Part shown: positions 58,342 to 64,000 of the stretch, piece after piece
How the letters are laid out: every line of letters begins with the position of its first letter
Position numbering within the stretch: position 1 is the stretch's first letter
Source: CBDCCV01 sp965215025
GTDB lineage: Bacteria > Bacteroidota > Rhodothermia > Rhodothermales > Salinibacteraceae
Assembly (NCBI GenBank): GCA_965215025.1
Contig: CBDCCV010000001.1
Span: forward strand, 2,356,001 to 2,420,000
Length of the DNA: 64,000 nucleotides
Direction: 5' to 3'
Translations under genes and position numbers: made by a program
The notes under the pieces: model-generated
The model's database searches: none
Seen by the model: the letters and a program-made list of their open reading frames with translations, nothing else
Told to the model about the DNA's origin: nothing

Positions 58342-61221
58342 ATGGCTTCGCTTTTCCGCTCGCGCCGCACGTTCCGGGTCGTCCTCGCCGGCGCGTTCCT
58401 TACCCTCTTCTTCCTGCTGCTCCTGCCCGAGTACGTGGTCGAGCTGCTGTGGATGAAGGCGCTCGGCTATGCGTCCGTCTTTTGGAAGATCCTCCGCCTC
58501 AAGGCCGTGCTTTTTGTGGTGGCCTTCGTGGTGGTGGCCGGCTACCTGGGCGGGAACCTCTTCTACCTCGTACGCCAGCTTCCGCCCCTGTGGGCCTCGC
58601 GGTGGGCGCGCGAGGGTGAGGCGCCCACCATCGGCGAGATGCGGCTTACGCGCGGGCGCCTGCGCGTGGTGGCCGCCGTCTTCGCCGCGCTCGTGGCGCT
58701 CGCCTTTGCCGGCAGCTTTGCTGCGCGCTGGGACACCTTCGTGCGCTTTGCCAGCGGGCAGGCCTACGGGCAGGTGGACCCGATTTTCGGGCAGGACCTC
58801 GCGTTCTACATGCTGCGCTTGCCCTTTATCGAAGCGCTGCAGAGCGCGCTCGTCTCGCTCGCCTTTCTGACGCTCCTCATCCTGGGCACGGTGTACTTCC
58901 TCATGGGCGAGGTGGAGGTGCACCAGGGGCGCGTGCACGTCAGGCCCTCGGTGGTGCGCCACCTGGCCTTGAACCTCATGCTGCTCTTGACCGGGTGGGC
59001 CTGGGGGTTCTACCTCGACCGCTTCGGGCTTTTGACCTCGCCCGGCGGCGTCGTCTACGGCGCCAGCTACACCGACGTCCACGTGATGCTTCCGGCGCTC
59101 TGGGTGATGGTCTTCGCCTCGCTCGCCCTGGTGGGCATCGTGGCGCTCAACCTGCGCCGCTACCGCTTCCGGCTCCTGGCCTGGAGCGGCGCGGCGTACG
59201 TGCTGCTTTTGGCCGGCGGCCTCGTCCTCCTGCCCATGCTCGTGCAGCAGGTCTACGTCGAGCCGAACGAGCTGCGCCTCGAGACGCCCTACCTCGAGAG
59301 CAACATCGCCTTGACGCGCGAGGCGTACGGCCTCACCGCCGTCGAGGAGCGCTCCTACCCGGCCGAGACGAACCTCACGGCCGAAGAGGTCCAGGCCAAC
59401 GAGGCTACCATCCGCAACATCCGGCTCTGGGACCCGCGCCTCCTCCTGAGCACCTACAAGCAGATCCAGGAGATCCGCACGTACTACGAGTTCTACAACG
59501 TGGACATCGACCGCTACACGCTCGGCGGCGACTATCGCCAGGTGATGATCTCCGGCCGCGAGCTGGCGCAGACGCTCCCCGGCCGCGCCGACTCCTGGGT
59601 CAACCGCCACCTGCAGTACACGCACGGCTACGGCTCGGTCCTCAACCTCGTGGCGCAGCAGGGCAGCGAGGGCATCCCCAACCTCCTCTTGAAGAACCTC
59701 CCGCCGGAGACGGACTTCCCCGAACTGCGCGTGGACGAGCCGGCCATCTACTACGGCGAAGGCATCCCCACCTACCGCATCGTAAACACCGAGGCCCTGG
59801 AGCTGAACTACCCCAGGGGCGACGACAACGTCTACGTTCACTACGACGGCACCGGCGGCGTGCTCCTGGGCGGCTTCTGGCGGCAGCTGCTCTTTGCCTG
59901 GACGTTCTCCGATTACAACATCGTCCTCTCAGATTACCTCACCGACGGGAGCCGGATTCAGTTCTGGAACCGCGTGCAGACGCGCATCCGCCGCGTGGCC
60001 CCCTTCCTCCAGCTCGACGGCGACCCGTACCTCGTCCTCTCCGATCAGCGGCAGTACTGGGTGCAGGACGCCTACACCACGGCGCCGGCGTTCCCCTACG
60101 CCGAGCCGGCCGACCGCGCCGTCCTGAGCGAGCGCGCCGAGCTGCGCCGTAGCGCCCCTTTCAGCTACATCCGCAACTCGGTCAAGGTGGTCGTGGACGC
60201 CTACGACGGTGACGTCTCCTTCTACGTCATGGACGAGACCGACCCCGTCCTGGGCGCCTACCGCGAGGCGTTCCCCGACCTCTTCCAGCCGCTCTCGGCG
60301 CTCTCGGACGACCTGCGCAGCCACCTGCGCTACCCGCAGGACCTCTTCGAGGTGCAGATCGAGAAGTACCGCCGCTACCACATGCGCATCCCCAAGGTTT
60401 TTTACAACAACGAGGACCTCTGGACGCGCCCGCAGGAGCAGTACGCCGGCGAGCCGCGCATCATGGAACCGTACTACATCCTCACGCGGCTCCCCGGCGA
60501 GGAGCGCCTCGAGTTCATGCTGATGACGCCGTTCACGCCCGAGGAGCGCGACAACATGATCGGCTGGATGGCCGCCAAGAGCGACTTCCCCGACTACGGC
60601 CAGCTCGTCGTCTACGAGCTGCCCAAGGAGAAGCTGATCTACGGCCCGAGCCAGGTCGAGGCGCGCATCGACCAGGACACCGAGATCTCGCGCCAGCTCT
60701 CCCTGTGGGATCAGCGCGGCTCGCGCGTGGTGCGCGGGAACCTCATCGTCGTGCCCGTGGAGGAGTCGTTCCTCTACGTCGAGCCGGTGTACCTCATCGC
60801 CGAGGAGGGGCAGATCCCGCAGCTCAGCCGCGTGATCGTGGCCTACGGCGAGCGCGTGGCCATGGCACGGAGCCTCGAAGGCGCCCTGGCCGACGTGCTG
60901 GGGATGCGCTTGGCCCTCTTCGACGAAGGCACTGGCGAGGAGCAGGCGCTCCCGGAGGCCGCTCCAGGCGAAGAGGCGCCCGGCCGAGCCGCCGTTCCAC
61001 CCGTCCTCGCCCAGCGAACGGCGGCCGAGCTGGAAGAGGCGCGCGGCCTGCTCCAGGAGGCGCGCCAGGCCCTCCAGCGCGGCGACTTCGCCGCCTTCGG
61101 CGAGGCGTTCCAGGCGCTCGAAGAAGCGCTCGAAGCCTCCGACGGCACCGCCGCCCCCGACTCGCTCGCGCCCATCGGCGCTTCCGCCAACGAGGAGGCT
61201 GACACCGAGCGCAGGCCGTAG
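58342..61221 (+). CDS. UPF0182 family large membrane protein
   Basis: 959 residues. The first 300 contain about seven transmembrane helices (for example VVLAGAFLTLFFLLLLPEYV). The large remainder is probably extracytoplasmic, with the conserved family stretches VDPIFGQDLAFYMLRLPFIE, QQVYVEPNELRLETPYLESN and IRLWDPRLLLSTYKQIQEIR. The last 130 residues are an Ala/Glu-rich coiled-coil-like tail. The family is widespread and without assigned function. Confidence 0.9.
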   Translation: MASLFRSRRTFRVVLAGAFLTLFFLLLLPEYVVELLWMKALGYASVFWKILRLKAVLFVVAFVVVAGYLGGNLFYLVRQLPPLWASRWAREGEAPTIGEMRLTRGRLRVVAAVFAALVALAFAGSFAARWDTFVRFASGQAYGQVDPIFGQDLAFYMLRLPFIEALQSALVSLAFLTLLILGTVYFLMGEVEVHQGRVHVRPSVVRHLALNLMLLLTGWAWGFYLDRFGLLTSPGGVVYGASYTDVHVMLPALWVMVFASLALVGIVALNLRRYRFRLLAWSGAAYVLLLAGGLVLLPMLVQQVYVEPNELRLETPYLESNIALTREAYGLTAVEERSYPAETNLTAEEVQANEATIRNIRLWDPRLLLSTYKQIQEIRTYYEFYNVDIDRYTLGGDYRQVMISGRELAQTLPGRADSWVNRHLQYTHGYGSVLNLVAQQGSEGIPNLLLKNLPPETDFPELRVDEPAIYYGEGIPTYRIVNTEALELNYPRGDDNVYVHYDGTGGVLLGGFWRQLLFAWTFSDYNIVLSDYLTDGSRIQFWNRVQTRIRRVAPFLQLDGDPYLVLSDQRQYWVQDAYTTAPAFPYAEPADRAVLSERAELRRSAPFSYIRNSVKVVVDAYDGDVSFYVMDETDPVLGAYREAFPDLFQPLSALSDDLRSHLRYPQDLFEVQIEKYRRYHMRIPKVFYNNEDLWTRPQEQYAGEPRIMEPYYILTRLPGEERLEFMLMTPFTPEERDNMIGWMAAKSDFPDYGQLVVYELPKEKLIYGPSQVEARIDQDTEISRQLSLWDQRGSRVVRGNLIVVPVEESFLYVEPVYLIAEEGQIPQLSRVIVAYGERVAMARSLEGALADVLGMRLALFDEGTGEEQALPEAAPGEEAPGRAAVPPVLAQRTAAELEEARGLLQEARQALQRGDFAAFGEAFQALEEALEASDGTAAPDSLAPIGASANEEADTERRP

Positions 61222-61253
61222 CTTGCCCGCTCCGTCACTGCAACCACCGCTCC

Positions 61254-61581
61254 ATGAAGCGCCGTACCATCTTTTGGCTACTGAGTCTTTTGGCCTTTGA
61301 GTCTTTTGGCCTTTGCCGTGTTTTACGGTCTTTCCGGCGGCATCACAGTAGAAGGGCATGAAGCCACTCCAATCAGTTTTCTCTTTTTCGACGTAGCGAC
61401 GCATTTTCTGATGCTGGCTATTCTTGCTGGAATAATCGCTTCGATGCTGGCCCTTTTTCTGCTGCGGTCCCGACGGTACCTCGCGCGGGTAGTAGAACTG
61501 TTCCCGGTAGCGTTCTTCGCGGTCACGCTTCTGCTAACGCTTGCCTTCTTATCCATCGGCGATGCAGGGCCGATCACGTAG
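61254..61581 (+). pseudogene. Small membrane protein gene shifted out of frame by a 16-bp duplication
   Basis: From ATG 61254 the frame reads MKRRTIFWLLSLLAFES and stops after 35 codons at 61361. If one copy of the 16-bp repeat at 61283-61314 is removed, the same ATG opens a 103-residue protein continuing LLAFAVFYGLSGGITVEGHE with further helices (LMLAILAGIIASMLALFLLR and AFFAVTLLLTLAFLSIGDAG). At present that frame could only start from a TTG at 61297 (94 residues). The protein would be a three- or four-helix membrane protein of unknown role. It could be a true inactivation, a reversible switch or a sequence error. Confidence 0.65.
61283..61314 (+). repeat. Tandem duplication of GAGTCTTTTGGCCTTT
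   Basis: Two exact 16-bp copies stand head to tail (61283-61298 and 61299-61314). As 16 is not a multiple of three, each added copy shifts the reading frame of the small membrane gene. Confidence 0.9.
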
Positions 61582-61713
61582 CGGCACGAGACAACCAGCG
61601 GATGCATCAGAGGTGTTAAAAGCAGCGGCCCTGTGCTCCTTGCCCGGCGGCGCAAGCGTGTGCTACCTTGCGGGCGTCCGCTGCTCCCTGACGATCAAGC
61701 CTGCTCCTCGCTC

Positions 61714-62328
61714 ATGGCAACGCCCTCTGGCCGCGACGCCGCCGCCTCCGGCCTCTACATCCCCGATCCTGAGGCGGGCGACTTTGTGATCTGCCGGGGC
61801 GAGCGCTTCCGGCGCTACCTCAGCCGCGAGGCCATCCGCGAGCGCACGCAGGCGCTCGGGCAAGCCATCAGTCGGGACTACGCTGGGAAAAAGCCCATCT
61901 TCATCGGCGTCTTGAACGGCGCCTTCATCTTCCTTGCGGACCTCATGCGCGCCGTCGAGGTCGAGTGCGAGGTGGACTTCATGAAGCTCTCCTCCTACGG
62001 CGCGCTCAAGGTCTCCAGCGGCGAGGTCACGCAGCTCAAAAAGATCGACGCCGATCTCGAAGGGCGCGACGTCATCATCGTCGAGGACATCGTGGACACG
62101 GGCCACTCCATGGCGTTCATCCTCGAAGGGATGGAAGCGGCGCGGCCCGCCTCGCTCCGCGTGGCCACGCTCCTGCACAAGCCCGAGGCCACCGAGGTGG
62201 ACGTGCGCCTCGACTACGTGGGCTTCGAGATCCCCGACCTCTTCGTCATCGGCTACGGGCTGGACTACGGCCAGCTCGCGCGCAACCTGCCCGACATCTA
62301 CATCCTGGACGAAGAAAAGGAGGGCTGA
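61714..62328 (+). CDS. hpt: Hypoxanthine phosphoribosyltransferase
   Basis: 204 residues from ATG 61714; the upstream extension of the open frame is Arg/Cys-rich and unlike the family. FIGVLNGAFIFLADLMRAVE, DFMKLSSYGALKVSSGEV and the PRPP loop VIIVEDIVDTGHSMAF are diagnostic, and VGFEIPDLFVIGYGLDYGQ ends the fold. It salvages hypoxanthine and guanine to IMP and GMP with PRPP. Confidence 0.95.
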   Translation: MATPSGRDAAASGLYIPDPEAGDFVICRGERFRRYLSREAIRERTQALGQAISRDYAGKKPIFIGVLNGAFIFLADLMRAVEVECEVDFMKLSSYGALKVSSGEVTQLKKIDADLEGRDVIIVEDIVDTGHSMAFILEGMEAARPASLRVATLLHKPEATEVDVRLDYVGFEIPDLFVIGYGLDYGQLARNLPDIYILDEEKEG

Positions 62329-62553
62329 GCGGGCGGCTCACCTGCCGGAGATCGCGCCTCTGAGAAGAGAAGAAAAGACCGTCCGAGGCCGCTTTGCAGA
62401 ATCGTAGAAAGCCAGTCGCCAAAGCTTTACAAGGAAGGCGGACAAAGCCGCGCGTGCTTCGGTTCAAGTGGATGAATCAGCAAGCGGCCCCTTAGCTCAT
62501 AAGCTTGAGCGTGGGCCTTTGCTCACCCAATCCCAAATCCAAGCTACCGTGTT

Positions 62554-63072
62554 ATGGCTACGCCTACGTTGAACTCGCTCGACGATCTTCTTCTTTACGA
62601 GCTGCAGGACCTGTACAGCGCCGAGCAGCAGCTCACCAAGGCGCTCCCGAAGATGAAAGACGCCGCCACGTCGTCCGACCTCAAGAGCGCTTTCGAGGAG
62701 CATCTTGATGAGACGCGCAACCAGGTGCAGCGCCTTGAGCAGGCGTTCGACCACCTCGGCAAGCGGACCAAGGCCGAGCATTGCGAGGCGATGGAAGGCC
62801 TCCTCAAAGAAGGCCAGGAAGTGATGGGCCTCAACGGCGACCCGGCCGTGAAGGACGCCGCGCTCATCTCCGCTGCCCAGCGGGTTGAGCACTACGAGAT
62901 GGCCGGCTACGGCTCCGCGCACGCCTATGCCAAGCAGCTCGGCCACAGCGACGTGGCCAGCCTCCTCAAGAAAACGCTCAACGAGGAGGAGAGCGCCGAC
63001 AAGAAGCTGAACAAGATCGCCCAGGGCGGCCTGCTCTCCAGCGGCATCAACAAGGAAGCGCGCAAGGCCTAA
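62554..63072 (+). CDS. DUF892 (YciE-like) ferritin-like protein
   Basis: 172 residues with four long helices. LLLYELQDLYSAEQQLTKAL (Glu-x-x-Tyr pattern), HLDETRNQVQRLEQAFDHLG, ISAAQRVEHYEMAGYGSAHA and NEEESADKKLNKIAQ match the DUF892 family, a di-iron-like four-helix bundle related to ferritins and induced by stress in other bacteria. It is cytoplasmic and ends at a strong terminator. Confidence 0.92.
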   Translation: MATPTLNSLDDLLLYELQDLYSAEQQLTKALPKMKDAATSSDLKSAFEEHLDETRNQVQRLEQAFDHLGKRTKAEHCEAMEGLLKEGQEVMGLNGDPAVKDAALISAAQRVEHYEMAGYGSAHAYAKQLGHSDVASLLKKTLNEEESADKKLNKIAQGGLLSSGINKEARKA

Positions 63073-63104
63073 GCGCCGCGCGCTCTGCGCAACGCACAGA
63101 CCGC

Positions 63105-63146
63105 AAACGGGCCGCTCCCTTCGACGGGGGCGGCCCGTTTCGTTTT
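63105..63146 (+). terminator. Intrinsic terminator after the DUF892 gene
   Basis: AAACGGGCCGCTCCC pairs with GGGGGCGGCCCGTTT around a TTCGAC loop, followed by CGTTTTC. It begins 33 bases after the stop codon. Confidence 0.88.
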
Positions 63147-63181
63147 CTGGCACGTCCAGCAAAACCGTTTCCCTCGCCATA

Positions 63182-63417
63182 GGGGACACGATAATGGTCT
63201 TTGAGAAATTAATCGGGCAATACGGCAGCTCTTTGAACTCCCTCTCCCCTGGCGGGAGAGGGCCGGGAGCCTGTCCCGACACCGGGATGAGGGGGGAGCG
63301 GCGTGGCAATACGTTCGCTCGTTCACCCTCATCCTGTCCTTCTCCCGTCAAGGGAGAAGGGACCTGAGGGCTACCGCGTTACCCGATTAAAAAGTCAATC
63401 ATCATTATCGTATCCCC
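63182..63417. mobile_element. MITE-like element, family C, with 36-bp inverted ends
   Basis: The left end starts GGGGACACGATAATGGTCTT and runs to AATTAATCGGG at 63217; the right end, reversed, starts GGGGATACGATAATGATGAT and runs to TTTAATCGGG. About 28 of 36 positions match. The inside has CCCTCTCCCCTGGCGGGAGA and its inverted relative TCTCCCGTCAAGGGAGAAGG. No ORF and no clear target duplication. It lies between the convergent DUF892 and tryptophanase genes. Confidence 0.7.
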
Positions 63418-63437
63418 ACCAACGGTTGCGCAATCCG

Positions 63438-64000
63438 TCAGGCGCCAAGCGGCGCGAAGTGCGCGGTGAAGTGGCGCAGGCGCTTCGGCTCGTGCGTGAT
63501 CTCGAAGCCGGGCAGATGCTCCTTTTCTGCCTGCACCGCCTCGAAGCACTCGATCACGTAATCGATGTGGCTCTGCGTGTAGACGCGGCGCGGGATGGCC
63601 AGGCGCACGAGTTCCATCTCGGCCGGCTTTTCGGAGCCGTCGGGCTGGCGGCCGAACATCACTGAGCCGATCTCGCACCCGCGGATGCCGCCCGCCTCGT
63701 AGAGCCGCGCCGCCAGCGCCTGCCCCGGATACTTGAGCGGCGGGATGTGTGGCAGCATCGCCCTGGCGTCGATGTAGACGGCGTGGCCGCCCACGGGCCG
63801 CACGATGGGCACGCCCATCCGCGTGAGCGCCTCGCCGAGGTAGCGCGTTGAGGCCAGGCGGTACTGCAAATAATCCTCGCGCGTGACCTCGGTAAGGCCG
63901 CGCGCGATGGCTTCGAGATCGCGCCCGGCCAGGCCGCCGTACGTGGGAAAGCCCTCCGTCAGGATCAAGAGCGTGCGCGCCTCCTCGGCCCAGACGTCGT
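63438..64000 (-). CDS. tnaA: Tryptophanase/beta-eliminating lyase, C-terminal part
   Basis: The gene runs off the right edge; about 187 C-terminal codons are visible. LILTEGFPTYGGLAGRDLEA, the PVGGHAVYIDAR segment and LVRLAIPRRVYTQSHIDYV are strongly conserved in tryptophanase, and RHFTAHFAPL is the usual C-terminus. The enzyme uses PLP to split tryptophan into indole, pyruvate and ammonia; tyrosine phenol-lyase is a close relative and is not fully excluded without the N-terminal part holding the PLP lysine. Confidence 0.88.
   Translation of the reverse strand, partial: DVWAEEARTLLILTEGFPTYGGLAGRDLEAIARGLTEVTREDYLQYRLASTRYLGEALTRMGVPIVRPVGGHAVYIDARAMLPHIPPLKYPGQALAARLYEAGGIRGCEIGSVMFGRQPDGSEKPAEMELVRLAIPRRVYTQSHIDYVIECFEAVQAEKEHLPGFEITHEPKRLRHFTAHFAPLGA

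Noticed and set aside
1..64000. CRISPR arrays, tRNA or rRNA genes, prophage
   Set aside because: I looked for regularly spaced repeats, cloverleaf-like segments and phage genes and saw none. I could not run a dedicated search.

Overview
The window is high-GC bacterial DNA. Several secreted proteins end in a Bacteroidota-style type IX secretion (T9SS) C-terminal sorting domain (YPNPF ... YNVLG ... LPSGLYL ... LVK). Together with the high GC, many GTG/TTG starts and few Shine-Dalgarno sites, this points to the Rhodothermota (Rhodothermales/Salinibacter side of the FCB group). That placement is inferred from protein style, not from a marker gene.

Layout. (1) 1-6425: the 3' end of a Wzc-type tyrosine autokinase, then two secreted T9SS-tagged proteins on the minus strand, one carrying a cytochrome c CxxCH motif, then a gene-free stretch holding a MITE-like element. 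(2) 6426-28325: a large, almost entirely minus-strand exopolysaccharide locus. It has eight sulfotransferase-type genes, six GT4 glycosyltransferases, a glutamine-dependent asparagine synthetase homologue, an O-antigen ligase/polymerase-like membrane protein, an MsbA-like ABC exporter and an SLBB-domain protein. One methyltransferase faces the other way. The content predicts a heavily sulfated surface or secreted polysaccharide. (3) 28326-29769: 1.4 kb without a convincing gene. (4) 29770-37952: a complete paeninodin-like lasso-peptide cluster on the plus strand: cyclase, two identical precursors, HprK-like kinase, ABC exporter, nucleotidyltransferase, B2 protease and PqqD-like B1. (5) 38067-43633: rmlA and rmlC, a small secreted protein, a PAS protein, an aldo/keto reductase, a YdeI-like protein, a TetR regulator and a TspO homologue. 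(6) 43717-47812, minus strand: an ABC-2 export pair and the haem A pair ctaB-ctaA. (7) 48278-63072, mostly plus strand: a DUF421 protein, a phosphoglucomutase/GlmM-type enzyme, a flavin disulfide reductase, a fused acyl-CoA-synthetase/GNAT protein, a PAS histidine kinase, a UPF0182 protein, a small membrane gene frameshifted by a 16-bp tandem duplication, hpt and a DUF892 protein. (8) The right edge holds the 3' part of a tryptophanase-type lyase on the minus strand.

The standout is the lasso cluster. Its precursor leader matches the lasso leader pattern (YxxPxL, G, T at -2), and the 32-residue core is very acidic. A Gly1-Asp9 ring is possible and the C-terminal residue is Thr, a candidate target for the adjacent HprK-like kinase. 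The two precursor genes are identical over the whole coding sequence but sit in diverged flanks. The intergenic regions also carry at least four small non-autonomous inverted-repeat elements or palindromes, some with visible target-site duplications.
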